The notes: generated from the sequence alone by a model not told the origin. A stretch of 58,421 nt of DNA from Prochlorococcus marinus bv. HNLC1 (GCA_000218705.1 GL947594.1:459837-518257); one strand, 5' to 3'; shown: positions 1 to 9,473, counted from the first letter of the stretch. A program made the numbers and translations.

Positions 1-223
1 AAATTCATTTTTTTATAATTAATATAATCAATATCCATCAATTAAATTATTAATGCAAGTTGAATTAAAATTAAATAAGAAAAAATAAGGTTAATAATAA
101 ATAAAATATTTATAAATACAATTCATAAAAGATAAGAAAAAACATTAGGCCATTTTTATAAGATATTTAATATTGCCAATTTAGATATTATCTAGTAAAT
201 TTTATTAAAATAAATATTGTAAA
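1..223. other. AT-rich stretch, nothing recognised
   Basis: Almost pure A/T sequence with stop codons in all frames. I see no ORF, hairpin or promoter I would defend. Confidence 0.5.
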
Positions 224-409
224 ATGATAAATATTTTTAAGAATATAAAAAAAAATTTATTCATCAATAAAAAGAAGAGGGTTTTTATTGCTGCTTCAAA
301 TCTAGAGAAAAAGGCTATTCAACTAAATCTTAGATCAGAAGAATACCTAGAACTAGCAAAGAAACGTTCAAAAGATTGGAAGAATAAATGGTTAGAAATA
401 ATATCGTAA
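224..409 (+). CDS. Small basic hypothetical protein (61 aa)
   Basis: Not recognised. The 61-residue product is lysine-rich, with a basic N-terminus (FKNIKKNLFINKKKR) and a more regular amphipathic middle (LEKKAIQLNLRSEEYLELAKK). It has no membrane segment. The mixed composition in an otherwise pure A/T background favours real coding. Confidence 0.5.
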   Translation: MINIFKNIKKNLFINKKKRVFIAASNLEKKAIQLNLRSEEYLELAKKRSKDWKNKWLEIIS

Positions 410-543
410 GTTTATATAAATTTAAAAATAAATTCGGATTAGAATGTTTAAAGCTATTTTTTAAATATATTAATTTTCTTCAAAACATATAATCTTGCTC
501 AACTAGTTAAAAGGAGAGAATATAAAGTTAATACAAAAAAAAT

Positions 544-1851
544 ATGCCTTTATTTAATTCAAAACTCCAAAATTTTATAGGTCCTGGAATAATTTTTGCA
601 GGTGCTGCAATTGGAGGTTCTCACCTTATGTCATCGACTACAGCCGGTGCGAGATTTGGATTTTCTTTAGTTGGTCTAATACTAATTACAAATTTTCTAA
701 AATATCCATTTTTACTTGTTGGAACCCGCTTTACTGCATCGACAGGGATGTCACTTTTAGAGGGTTTTAAAAAGAGAAATTCTTCATACCTTCCTATCTT
801 TCTTATCGTTAGTTTAATAACAGGAACTTTCACAATTGCCGCTGTTAGCTTTGTTTCAGGGGTTCTTTTGACAAATATTCCATTGTTTTCAAATTTTCCT
901 CCGATGGATTTATCAATAATGGTGTTAGTTTTATGTGGATTTATATTATTAATTGGTAAATATAAAGCCCTAGACAGATTATCAAAATTATTGGTTTCTT
1001 TACTAACAATATTAACCTTTTTCGCAGTCATTTCCCTAATAACAAAAGGTAGTTTAAACAATGAGCTAATTACAACTTTTTATAATTCAGAGCGGAGCCC
1101 TTGGAGACTTTCTAATTTATCTTTTCTCATACCATTAATGGGATGGATGCCGTGTCCCGTTGAACTTTGTGTATGGCCTTCACTTTGGATGTTTTCCAAA
1201 AATAAGGTTTCCAAATATAAACCCACAATTAAAGAGGCAGAATTTGATTTTAATCTTGGATACTTCTTAACTATCTTGACTGCAATTTTCTTTGTAACTT
1301 TAGGAGCAATAACTATGTATGGCACAGGCGGAGGGATGTTATCTGGAAGTGGAGTTGCATTTGCTCAGAATTTAATCAAACTTTATACTGAATCAATAGG
1401 AGAATGGTCAAAATGGGTAATAATTCCAGCTTCTTTCGCAGCAATGTTTAGTACAACATTGACTTGCTTAGATGCTTATCCAAGAAGTATTTCATCAATT
1501 CAAGGATTGATAAAAGGAACCGATTTAGGAAGAATGGAATCTTCTTTAGAACAAACTAGATTTCAGAACTGGATGATTATTCATATTTTTGCTTCATTAA
1601 TTGCATTACTTCTTGCTAAATCTGGAGGAATTGGCGTTAAAGATTTTGTTTTTGGAGCAATGACAGGAAGTTTCTTATCAGCACCCGTATTCGCATGGAT
1701 GGCGATGGATACAATAAATAGTAATTTAGTACCAGACAAAAATAAATATGGTAGTTTTTTAAAATTACTTTCTTGGATTGGATTAGGATTTCTACTATTT
1801 TTCAGCTTTTTATTTATATCCAATTCATTTTTTGGTTTTGGGATCTCTTAA
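544..1851 (+). CDS. NRAMP-related divalent-metal-transporter-like membrane protein
   Basis: The 435-residue protein has about 11 hydrophobic segments and the overall look of the NRAMP/SLC11 superfamily, beginning GPGIIFAGAAIGGSHL. Canonical NRAMP metal transporters carry DPGN in helix 1 and a metal-binding Met in an MPH motif in helix 6. Here the helix-1 site reads GGSH, and the probable helix-6 site reads GWMPCPVELC, so neither canonical motif is present. It belongs to a divergent branch whose substrate cannot be inferred from the sequence. It stands alone on its strand with an AAGGAGAG ribosome-binding stretch about 25 nt upstream of the ATG. Confidence 0.8.
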   Translation: MPLFNSKLQNFIGPGIIFAGAAIGGSHLMSSTTAGARFGFSLVGLILITNFLKYPFLLVGTRFTASTGMSLLEGFKKRNSSYLPIFLIVSLITGTFTIAAVSFVSGVLLTNIPLFSNFPPMDLSIMVLVLCGFILLIGKYKALDRLSKLLVSLLTILTFFAVISLITKGSLNNELITTFYNSERSPWRLSNLSFLIPLMGWMPCPVELCVWPSLWMFSKNKVSKYKPTIKEAEFDFNLGYFLTILTAIFFVTLGAITMYGTGGGMLSGSGVAFAQNLIKLYTESIGEWSKWVIIPASFAAMFSTTLTCLDAYPRSISSIQGLIKGTDLGRMESSLEQTRFQNWMIIHIFASLIALLLAKSGGIGVKDFVFGAMTGSFLSAPVFAWMAMDTINSNLVPDKNKYGSFLKLLSWIGLGFLLFFSFLFISNSFFGFGIS

Positions 1852-2014
1852 ATATTGTTAATTGATCAGATAAGTTTAAATTAAAAAAACCTATAGATTT
1901 ATTATGCACAAATTATTATCACATAGAACAATTCTTATTAACTACTTTCGAAAATAACATAAGAGGTACTACCTAAAAGTAGTAAAATTAAAAAAATGAT
2001 TTTCTTATAAATTC

Positions 2015-2248
2015 ATGAAAATAAAGAATATTAATATTTATTCTTTCGTAAAATTTTTTTTGGTAGCTGGAGTTTTAATTTTATTTTTAGGTTCCTTTTT
2101 TAAAATATATATTTATGTTCCTAATAATTTATCACTTAAAATTGTTTTTATAATATTATATCTTTGGTTTACTGTGGGCATTAATGTAAATTTTATAATG
2201 CCATTAATTGGAATAATAGATAAAGAAATTAATCAAAGAAAAAGATAA
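2015..2248 (+). CDS. Small two-helix membrane protein (77 aa), hypothetical
   Basis: Not recognised. Two hydrophobic segments (about residues 12-30 and 38-63) are followed by a basic C-terminal tail (KEINQRKR), so the tail is probably cytoplasmic. No family motif is visible. Confidence 0.5.
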   Translation: MKIKNINIYSFVKFFLVAGVLILFLGSFFKIYIYVPNNLSLKIVFIILYLWFTVGINVNFIMPLIGIIDKEINQRKR

Positions 2249-2391
2249 TTTTATCAGTTATAAAATAAGATTTAAATTTTATATTTACAAATACTTTAAA
2301 ATTATTACCTAATATATTTATAGATAATATATTAAAAATTATTGAAAAATTATCAATAAACGTTATATATATAATATTTACTAAAATTCAA

Positions 2392-2520
2392 ATGAAATAT
2401 CCAATAGGAATATTTATTTTATTATTTAGTATTTATTCAATAACTGATTTAGCTATTAAAGCAAGATATACTAGAAAAAGACTTACAAGTGAAAAGCATA
2501 AAAGAAAACTAAATAGTTAG
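2392..2520 (+). CDS. Tiny single-helix membrane protein (42 aa)
   Basis: ATG to TAG open frame beginning MKYPIGIFILLFSIYSITDL, then a strongly basic tail (KARYTRKRLTSEKHKRK). One membrane helix plus a positive cytoplasmic tail is the shape of many tiny picocyanobacterial proteins in this window. Confidence 0.5.
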   Translation: MKYPIGIFILLFSIYSITDLAIKARYTRKRLTSEKHKRKLNS

Positions 2521-2681
2521 TTTAGATATTTTTAAATTAAATAAAACTATTTACTCGCATTCTTTCTAAATTTTTTTATTTATCAATATATCATTTTGTA
2601 AATTTGACAAATTCTTGTATCAAGTATTCTTGATAAAGTCTAGTTGTTATTTTAATGTGATTAACAAATTAAATAATCAAG

Positions 2682-2921
2682 ATGTTTTCTTCAACTCAAA
2701 GTAAAGAATCTGAAATAACTAACTTAGATAACATAAAAATAATTGACCCTTTTACAAAATGGCTCATTAGAATTGCTTGTATATTTATAATTTTATTTTT
2801 CAGTGGAATAATTTTAGGAATTCCAATTATAATTTCTTTTGGAAAATCTCAATTAGATAATTCTTTATTGTCTTTTAAAGAAGTTTTAAAGACGTTCATT
2901 GAGACATTTTTATATAGTTAA
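2682..2921 (+). CDS. Small membrane protein (79 aa), hypothetical
   Basis: Not recognised. An acidic, soluble N-terminal 25 residues precede one long hydrophobic segment (IACIFIILFFSGIILGIPII) and a short amphipathic tail. Convergent with the AbrB-like gene just downstream on the other strand. Confidence 0.5.
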   Translation: MFSSTQSKESEITNLDNIKIIDPFTKWLIRIACIFIILFFSGIILGIPIIISFGKSQLDNSLLSFKEVLKTFIETFLYS

Positions 2922-2945
2922 ATTTATAAAAATTTCTATATATTT

Positions 2946-3467
2946 TTATTTTGGTAAATCGATATTATTGTGAAAGCCAAATAAATTTAATAGTGCTGGT
3001 ATTAAGAGTAAAACTGTTATGAGACGCACTGCATGAAGAGCTGCTACAGCCGCTCCCACTCCATATTCCGCACCTATCAAACTCATCCCAATAGTCCCAC
3101 CAGGAGCAGAACCAAGAATAGCCACGATAGGATCTATTCCTAGAATTTTACTTATCGCTAAAGCAACTAATACTCCTGTTAGTAAAAGGGAAAATGTTAT
3201 TAGCAATGCTGGTTTCCAAAGAACTTGTAATTCTCCTAATGTCTCCCTATTAATCCCTGTCCCAATTACGGTACCGATACCAATACCTAATAAAGTTTTT
3301 GTACCTAAAGGCCAATTAGCTATTTCAATCTTGCCGCTTACACTCAACAAACCTGCCCCGATAATAGCTCCTAAAAGAGGTGCTGCAGGTATACCTGTAA
3401 AGAGCATTAAGCAACCAAGGGCAGAACCAGCGGCAATATACAAAATTAGATTTAAGTAAGGAGGCAT
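2946..3467 (-). CDS. AbrB-family membrane protein, single repeat
   Basis: The 173-residue product is very hydrophobic and glycine-rich. Signatures are GIPAAPLLGAIIGAG near residue 25 and GSAPGGTIGMSLIGAEYG near residue 120, which resemble the membrane AbrB / PF05145 proteins (unrelated to the AbrB DNA-binding regulator). Typical members have about 350 residues built from two such repeats, whereas this one has a single repeat. It may act as a dimer or pair with another half-protein. Function is not established; a transport role is often assumed. Confidence 0.75.
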   Translation of the reverse strand: MPPYLNLILYIAAGSALGCLMLFTGIPAAPLLGAIIGAGLLSVSGKIEIANWPLGTKTLLGIGIGTVIGTGINRETLGELQVLWKPALLITFSLLLTGVLVALAISKILGIDPIVAILGSAPGGTIGMSLIGAEYGVGAAVAALHAVRLITVLLLIPALLNLFGFHNNIDLPK

Positions 3468-3614
3468 TTTATTTTGATATTACTACTAATAAAATTTTAC
3501 TTTTTAAAGAGTAATTTACAAGCCTGAGATAAATTTTATTTTTTAACTTAAGTATGATAATAATGTTGAATTTTTAGAAAATTAAATTAAAGTCTTAGTA
3601 TTACATTTTTAAAA

Positions 3615-3830
3615 ATGGAAAATAAGAATATAAATTTAATTTATACATTACTATTATTATTTATATTTTCTTTAATTATAATTTTTAGCTTAATTGCGAT
3701 AAATTTGAGGCCATTGACACTTTGGGCTGATTATCAAAATACATGTATAAGAGAGGAAAGCATTAATAAAACAATACCTTGGGCTGTTAGAAAATGTAAT
3801 GGTCGATCTAAAGTTTATCAAGTCAAATAA
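3615..3830 (+). CDS. Small single-helix protein (71 aa), hypothetical
   Basis: Not recognised. One long N-terminal hydrophobic helix (LIYTLLLLFIFSLIIIFSLI) is followed by about 40 polar residues containing two cysteines (QNTCIREE, VRKCNGRS). It could be an anchored extracytoplasmic domain with one disulfide. Confidence 0.5.
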   Translation: MENKNINLIYTLLLLFIFSLIIIFSLIAINLRPLTLWADYQNTCIREESINKTIPWAVRKCNGRSKVYQVK

Positions 3831-3864
3831 TTAATTTATCCATCTTTTTAAGCCATTAATTTCT

Positions 3865-4020
3865 TTATTTTTTAAAAAGCTTTTTAAGCTTATTAATAAA
3901 TGAATTTTCTTGTGGATCAGGAACTTTTTTCTTATTTTCAGCACTTTTTTTATACCAACTACCGTATTGTGATTTTTTATAATCTTGACTACTTTTTTCT
4001 AGATTGTTTTCACTCGACAT
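3865..4020 (-). CDS. Small lysine-rich soluble protein (51 aa)
   Basis: ATG to TAA frame of 51 residues, beginning MSSENNLEKSSQDYKKSQYG and ending in the amphipathic, basic stretch FINKLKKLFKK. There is no membrane segment. The balanced composition in an A/T-rich gap supports coding. Function unknown. Confidence 0.55.
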   Translation of the reverse strand: MSSENNLEKSSQDYKKSQYGSWYKKSAENKKKVPDPQENSFINKLKKLFKK

Positions 4021-4097
4021 GGTTTTTAAATTATTTAAACTATAATAGCAGGAAAATGCAAGGACTAATTTTTTAGTAAATATATAACCGAAAGGAT

Positions 4098-4208
4098 ATG
4101 GACAATACTCAAATATCTATTTTTGTTTTACTATTCATTATTTATGCATTGATTGCACCACCACTCATAAAAACCTTTATCAGTAAATTAGATAAAAAGA
4201 AAAAATAA
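4098..4208 (+). CDS. Tiny single-helix membrane protein (36 aa)
   Basis: MDNTQISIFVLLFIIYALIA is followed by a PP turn and a lysine tail (SKLDKKKK). It has an N-out/C-in single-helix shape. An AAAGGATATG context places a purine-rich ribosome-binding stretch right at the ATG. Confidence 0.5.
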   Translation: MDNTQISIFVLLFIIYALIAPPLIKTFISKLDKKKK

Positions 4209-4286
4209 TTTGCAAACGTATTTATAATGGTTTTTAAAATTAATAAATTATTTTTAAAGATAGCATCATTATATAAGTTTATAGTT

Positions 4287-4601
4287 ATGAATATATTGTT
4301 CATAGCGATTCTTATTTTATTTAGCATACCTGCGTTTTCAAATGATACTAATACGGAAAGAAATTTAGCTTACAAGTATTGCAAATCTATAGAGAGTAAT
4401 ATGTTTAAAGGTCTTGATGATGAAAGAATCTTAAAATATGAATACTTCTTTAATTCGGTTAATGAAGAAAATACAAATGAGGTTGAAGAATTATTAGACA
4501 ATTTCACCTCAGAGGTTGAAAATATTTGCTCTTACAAGTTGAACAGTGAAGAAAAAGAAGATTTTCGAAAAGTACTAAAAAAATATTTATTTAACAACTG
4601 A
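4287..4601 (+). CDS. Secreted hypothetical protein (104 aa)
   Basis: From the ATG at 4287 the product starts with a classic signal peptide (MNILFIAILILFSIPAFS, likely cut before ND). A helical, glutamate-rich mature domain with two cysteines follows (KYCKS and ENICSYK). An in-frame ATG 60 bases upstream would add 20 residues ahead of the signal peptide, so I prefer the later start. Function unknown. Confidence 0.55.
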   Translation: MNILFIAILILFSIPAFSNDTNTERNLAYKYCKSIESNMFKGLDDERILKYEYFFNSVNEENTNEVEELLDNFTSEVENICSYKLNSEEKEDFRKVLKKYLFNN

Positions 4602-4648
4602 AAAACCATATTTATTAATTTACTAAAAATTTTTAAATTGAAATCTAA

Positions 4649-4843
4649 TTATTTATTATCTTTTCCATGTCCATGAGCTATTCCTAATTCATGCATCCTC
4701 GCATGCTCTTTAATTGGATCTCTTAATTCTTTAGACTTTGGACCTGCAGTAGTATAGATACCGTATCCAATAGCTCCAAATAAAAGTACGCCAATACTTC
4801 CTAGAACTATTAGTAGAGTTGGATCGCTAGAAGTTGTAACCAT
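4649..4843 (-). CDS. PsbN-like small membrane protein (64 aa)
   Basis: One membrane helix (LLIVLGSIGVLLFGAIGYGIY) is followed by TTAGPKSKELRDPIKEH. This is very like the PsbN C-terminus, which in cyanobacteria runs YxLYTxFGPxSxxLRDPFxEH. PsbN assists photosystem II assembly. This protein is longer than usual PsbN (about 43-50 residues), with a His-rich C-terminal extension (ARMHELGIAHGHGKD). It is not beside psbH, so it may be a paralog rather than psbN itself. Confidence 0.5.
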   Translation of the reverse strand: MVTTSSDPTLLIVLGSIGVLLFGAIGYGIYTTAGPKSKELRDPIKEHARMHELGIAHGHGKDNK

Positions 4844-5131
4844 TGTATTTAAATAATCTTCAATACTTTAGAGTAAATTTGAAAGCAGAAGGCTTAAATT
4901 AACAATTTATCACATAGTCATGTATATTTTATACGCCAATGTTCTATGTCGTTAATTTCCGGAAAAGATTCAGAATATATTTAAATAAAATGAATTTCTT
5001 TGCTTTCAAAACAAAATATACAAAATAAAAAATATTAATTACAAAATTATTAAAATTAAAAAAATTAGTATTTATTCTGATGGGCAAAATGCAAAAAAAT
5101 ATTAGATTATTTGTAAATATTAAATTTTGAT

Positions 5132-5452
5132 ATGGAAGAACAAATTAAAGCTGCCAAAGAGACACGCTCTTGGAGTGGCTTAAGTTGCAAGGTTCTAGCA
5201 AGCATAGGCGTATTTGGAACATTAATTTATGCTTTTGGATTTAATTCAAGAGTTATGAATAAGAGCTTATATTTGGGGATCATAGCGACTTCTTTAAGCA
5301 CAAGTGCATCATTAGGAGCTCTAGGTAGCATAGCTGAAAGTTCAAAAAAAAATAAGGCACTTACTGAGTTATTAGTAGAATCTACAAATAGCGCTTCACA
5401 ATTACCACTATCAAAAGAGATAGAATACTCTGATCTTAATGAAGACAACTAG
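5132..5452 (+). CDS. Hypothetical two-helix membrane protein (106 aa)
   Basis: Not recognised. Two moderately hydrophobic segments (about residues 20-38 and 46-66, the latter small-residue rich: ATSLSTSASLGALGS) are followed by an acidic tail. No motif suggests function. Confidence 0.5.
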   Translation: MEEQIKAAKETRSWSGLSCKVLASIGVFGTLIYAFGFNSRVMNKSLYLGIIATSLSTSASLGALGSIAESSKKNKALTELLVESTNSASQLPLSKEIEYSDLNEDN

Positions 5453-5659
5453 TTAATTTATTATCTAAATAGAAATAAAATTGTCTTTATTTCTGTGCAA
5501 AGATTTTAAAATCGACCTAGATAAAAAAATTATCTTTACCTAATTAAGAGAAATAAATAACTAATTTAAAGTAAAATAATACAAAATTTTGTTTTACATT
5601 TTTATAAAGATTGAAAACTTTTATATTTTTAGTTATTTATAAATTAATGACATTAAATC

Positions 5660-6022
5660 ATGGACTTTAAAAGATTTTATTCTCTGAATTTTCTTGGCAG
5701 ATTATTTTTAAGTGCAATATTCATAAACGCTATCCCAGGCAAAATTCTAGATTTTGGTGGTAAAACAGAATATATTGCTGCTCAAGGTTTTCCAGAGTTC
5801 TTATCCGCAATATTTTTAGTCGCAGCCATTTTAGTATTAGTAATTGGATCATTTCTCTTGATATTTACAAAAAAAATTAAATTGGGTAGTTCCCTTTTAC
5901 TTATTTTTTTAATACCAACTACTGTAATTTTCCACTTAGTAAATTTTGATCCTATTCATTTGATCATGAATATCTCTTTGATAGGAGGCCTTTTACTTGC
6001 TATTGATAAATCAAGTACCTAA
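5660..6022 (+). CDS. DoxX-family membrane protein
   Basis: The 120-residue protein has four hydrophobic segments. The N-terminal block (LGRLFLSAIFINAIPGKILDFGG), the following AAQGFPEF, and the central ILVLVIGSFLLI pattern are typical of the DoxX/DoxD family (PF07681). Such proteins are linked to thiosulfate:quinone chemistry or membrane redox complexes in other organisms, but the role in cyanobacteria is unknown. Confidence 0.75.
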   Translation: MDFKRFYSLNFLGRLFLSAIFINAIPGKILDFGGKTEYIAAQGFPEFLSAIFLVAAILVLVIGSFLLIFTKKIKLGSSLLLIFLIPTTVIFHLVNFDPIHLIMNISLIGGLLLAIDKSST

Positions 6023-6140
6023 AACTTTAATATCAATTAAATAATTTTTCTTTTTTATTTTATTTTTCAGTTTAATTATCAATGGTTATTTCCAAATCTT
6101 TATTATAAAATTTACTTATTAAATTTAAATATTAAAAAAG

Positions 6141-6311
6141 ATGGGTAAATTTGACTTTGATGATACTAATAGTACAGGTATTTGGTGGTCAACAAATGTT
6201 GCTATTAAAGATGAATTAATTGGACTAAAGGATGATACTAATTGCGATGATTCTGAAATAGTAGAGCTTTTGAGGAGTATCGCTCAAAATATAGAAGATT
6301 ATGGTCTCTAA
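6141..6311 (+). CDS. Small acidic hypothetical protein (56 aa)
   Basis: Open frame starting MGKFDFDDTNSTGIWWSTNV. The product is acidic, has two adjacent tryptophans and ends in an amphipathic helix (SEIVELLRSIAQNIEDYGL). AAAAAAG immediately precedes the ATG. Not recognised. Confidence 0.5.
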   Translation: MGKFDFDDTNSTGIWWSTNVAIKDELIGLKDDTNCDDSEIVELLRSIAQNIEDYGL

Positions 6312-6396
6312 ATATTTAATATAACAGAAATAATTCTAATTAAAATACCTTAAAAATAATTTAAATTTACATAAATTTGTTTAAAAAATAGTACTT

Positions 6397-6531
6397 TTAT
6401 GCTGCAGTTTTATATTCAGACATAGACTTCAATTTAGCAGCTTTTTTTAGAAGACTTACTACTTCTTTTCTTCCATTAGCATTTTCAGCGAGGTTGATTA
6501 ATTCAACATATTTTTTATAAATTCTTTTCAT
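6397..6531 (-). CDS. Small soluble protein with NGRKE motif (44 aa)
   Basis: The 44 residues read MKRIYKKYVELINLAENANG then RKEVVSLLKKAAKLKSMSE. A clear paralog lies at 29755-29868 on the same strand. Both share KKYxxLIxLAxxxNGRKExxxLLxxAAK, which is good evidence for both being real genes. The predicted fold is two short helices. Function unknown. Confidence 0.6.
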   Translation of the reverse strand: MKRIYKKYVELINLAENANGRKEVVSLLKKAAKLKSMSEYKTAA

Positions 6532-6635
6532 CTTTTTAAGTAATATTTAATTTAAAATTACATTAAACAAAGAATATGTCAACTTTAAATATAAATTTAT
6601 TTGATTAATTACTTAACTTAAATAGAAATTTAAAT

Positions 6636-8357
6636 CTATGAAGAGCAACTATAGTGTGATATCCCTCCTGCATTAAAGTATTTATTTGGTCTTAAGCGAT
6701 CATATTTTTTATTTGACTCAGATGAATTATTTCCATAAGGATCTTTGAATAGATTTTGCAAGTCTTTAAATTCGCTATAATCTCCTTTTTCAGCTTTCTC
6801 ATAAGCAGAAACAACTAACCATTCCCTCCAAGTATATTTTGGATTTATTTGTAACATAGAATTTGAAATATCCTTAAGTTCAAAACTTTTATCTAAACAA
6901 CTTTTCCAAGATTTTAACCAAATATTCCAACTTGATTCAAGCTCGTTTGTAGATGGTTTATAGAAACTATCTTTTAGATCATTTACGTTATTAGGAATAT
7001 TAGATAAATTTCTAAAAAATTTGGTGTAGTCAACTTGCGTGGTAATCATCAAATTAAAAAGGTTTTTAATAAGATTTTCATCATATATTTTGATTCCTAA
7101 TTTCTTACTCCACATTATTTGAATTTCTTCTTCCATGCACTTAGTGAATCCATACATAATTTCATCAAGTTTATTTGATGAACTTTTATCTTTTTCAACT
7201 AAAAGTTTTAAAGAAGAACAGAACATCTTAAAGTTTAATTCAGCAGCTAAAGGCTGATTAAAAAATGAGAAGTGTTCTCCTCCCCCGGTCCATGGTTGAA
7301 ATTGAGGATCAAATAATTCGCAAAAGCCGAATGGACCATAATCAAGTGTATATCCTCCAAGAGCACAATTATCACTATTAAAATTACCCTGACAATATCC
7401 GACTCGAATCCAATTAGCCACTAAAGAAGTAAGTCTCTTTCTATATAAATAAGCTAATTCAATAACTTGTTCTGAAAAAGGCTTATTATTAAATATCTCA
7501 TCCTTATAATTTCGATTAATTAAGTGTTCTACAATCATTTTAAGTTCCTTAAAAGATTCATCATGGGATTTATTTTTAACACGCCTTGCAAATAACTCAA
7601 TTTGACCAATGCGCAAAAAAGAAGGTGCAACTCTAGTAGCTATCGCAATATAGTTATCAACCATAATTTCAGGATCAAATGATTCAGAATCCTTTTGATA
7701 CCATGGTCTTTTAACCATATCTTTTTCTGAGACAAAGAGAGTTAGTGATCTTGTTGTAGGAACACCCAAAGAATGCATTAACTCTTGAGCTAGAAATTCT
7801 CTAATGCTAGAACGAAGAACAGCTCTTCCATCTCCACCACGACAATATGGAGTAGGACCTGATCCTTTTAATTGCATTTCCCATCTTTGGCCTTTAAAAA
7901 CTCCTTCAAAAATAGATATTGCTCTTCCGTCTCCATAACCATTACCCGTACGAAATGGACACTGACTATTATATTCTGTTCCATAAATTGATAAGGCATA
8001 ACCAGTCGCCCAACCAAAATTATTCAAATCTTTTGTTTTAACTTTATGGTTACCAGAAAAGAATTGAGTGAAATTTTCGTCTTCAATTAATTTATCACCT
8101 AATCCTAATTCCTTAAAAAATTGTCCACTATGTGTTATGTATTTTGGAGAAGTTAATGCTATTGGTGTTACAGGTACATAATGTCCAGAGTAAACCTGCC
8201 GAGGACTGTGATCATTGCCATCAACTGTAGATTGAGGATCTGCATGAAGAGTTTTAATCAATGAAAAATCTGCCTGATTTAGAAAATCATTAAAATTATC
8301 AATTCTTGAGAAATTATCAGTGTTGTTTTTTTCATTCATATTAAAAACTAAATTCAT
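6636..8357 (-). CDS. selO: SelO-family protein adenylyltransferase (YdiU/UPF0061)
   Basis: The 573-residue pseudokinase-fold enzyme transfers AMP from ATP to hydroxyl side chains of target proteins (established for SelO family members). Visible hallmarks are HYVPVTP near residue 55, GNGYGDGRAISIFEG with EMQLKGSGPTPYCRGGDGRA (ATP-binding region, about residues 140-180), RSSIREFLAQE, then GYCQGNFNSDNCALGGYTLDYGPFGF and a Trp-rich C-terminus (YTWREWLVVSAYEKAEKGDY). Full length for the family. The C-terminus ends in Cys, as in many relatives where that position is Sec or Cys (SCSS here). A second in-frame Met (residue 7) could be the true start. It is transcribed alone. Confidence 0.9.
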   Translation of the reverse strand: MNLVFNMNEKNNTDNFSRIDNFNDFLNQADFSLIKTLHADPQSTVDGNDHSPRQVYSGHYVPVTPIALTSPKYITHSGQFFKELGLGDKLIEDENFTQFFSGNHKVKTKDLNNFGWATGYALSIYGTEYNSQCPFRTGNGYGDGRAISIFEGVFKGQRWEMQLKGSGPTPYCRGGDGRAVLRSSIREFLAQELMHSLGVPTTRSLTLFVSEKDMVKRPWYQKDSESFDPEIMVDNYIAIATRVAPSFLRIGQIELFARRVKNKSHDESFKELKMIVEHLINRNYKDEIFNNKPFSEQVIELAYLYRKRLTSLVANWIRVGYCQGNFNSDNCALGGYTLDYGPFGFCELFDPQFQPWTGGGEHFSFFNQPLAAELNFKMFCSSLKLLVEKDKSSSNKLDEIMYGFTKCMEEEIQIMWSKKLGIKIYDENLIKNLFNLMITTQVDYTKFFRNLSNIPNNVNDLKDSFYKPSTNELESSWNIWLKSWKSCLDKSFELKDISNSMLQINPKYTWREWLVVSAYEKAEKGDYSEFKDLQNLFKDPYGNNSSESNKKYDRLRPNKYFNAGGISHYSCSS

Positions 8358-8458
8358 CCAATATTCATTTTAGACACTTAAATAAATTATTTAGTAAAAA
8401 GTATTTCATGCTAGGAGGTATTAGTAAATAATTCTTTCAATAAAAAATTTCTATGTTT

Positions 8459-9473
8459 CTACAAAAATTTTTTTAGGGAATTACTCATATCTACCATTGT
8501 TTTAAAGAAAGGTGTAGGTTCCCAATTATAAATTTCACTTGTTTGGGATAAATCTAAGGAAAAATCACCTCTCTTGATCATAGATTTTGAAGTTCTCATA
8601 TCTTTATTAAATATTGCTAATAATTTTATGATTTGATCAGGAACTTTTTTAAGTGTTGTTTTTTTATGCCCTATTTTTCTCAGAATCTTTGAAATCTCTA
8701 AGAATGAAATTGCTTTAGATGATGAGGTAATTATCCTTTTAAAATCACTCTTACTATTAGTTAATGATTCAACGTGTAATTTTGCTACATCTCTAACATC
8801 TACTACTGAAAAATAAATATTTGGTAAGGCAGGGAATTCGCCTTTAATCATTTTTATAATAAGACTTGCTGAAGTTGAATTAATTTGATTACTAAGTACT
8901 GGACCAAATACCATTCCAGGATGTATTGATGTCATTTTAAAAGAATTGTCTTTTAAATTATCAACATAATTCCAAGCTGCTTTTTCAGCTAATGTTTTAC
9001 TCTTTATATACGCTCCAACAGGAACAGAAATATCAGTCCAGTCACTTGGATCGCATATTTTTTTATTATGTCCAAAAATTATTGAACCTATTGAAGAAGT
9101 CAATATCACTTTTTTCACACTTGATTTATGAGCCGCCTTTAATGCTCTTAATGTACCTTTTACCGCTGGATCAATAATTTCTTTTTCATCCTTTGGTTCT
9201 TTAACAATACATGGAGATGCAATATGCATTAAATAATCACAATTAGAAGTTGATTTGTCCCACCCGATAATCATCAAGTAAATTTAACTTGCAAACTTCA
9301 AAATTATCATCTTTAATTTTATTTCCCAAAGCGAGTCTAACTTCTCTTTCTTTTTTTATATCTCTTAAAGAACCTCTCACGAAAAAACCATTATCTAAAA
9401 GTTCAGAGATACAATGAAGAGCCAAATAACCTGAAGCACCCGTTACTAAAACTTTTTTTTGTTTTTTTACCAT
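8459..9473 (-). CDS. NAD(P)-dependent epimerase/dihydroflavonol-4-reductase-like, frameshifted
   Basis: This gene is split by one extra base. The N-terminal part (from 9473) has the Rossmann motif KKVLVTGASGYLALHC and runs to LNLLDDY, then goes out of frame. The rest (to 8459) continues GWDKSTSNCDYLMHIASP in another frame. Removing one base near 9266 restores LLDDYGWD, matching LLKDDGWD of the intact paralog at 33102-34106. The restored length is 337 residues. The SDR catalytic YxxxK appears as YIKSK. The family reduces or epimerises keto/sugar-type substrates; the substrate here is unknown. Either an inactive gene or a sequence error. Confidence 0.8.

Noticed and set aside
621..1823. Minus-strand frames of 80-146 codons
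   Set aside because: Shadows of the NRAMP-related gene on the opposite strand.
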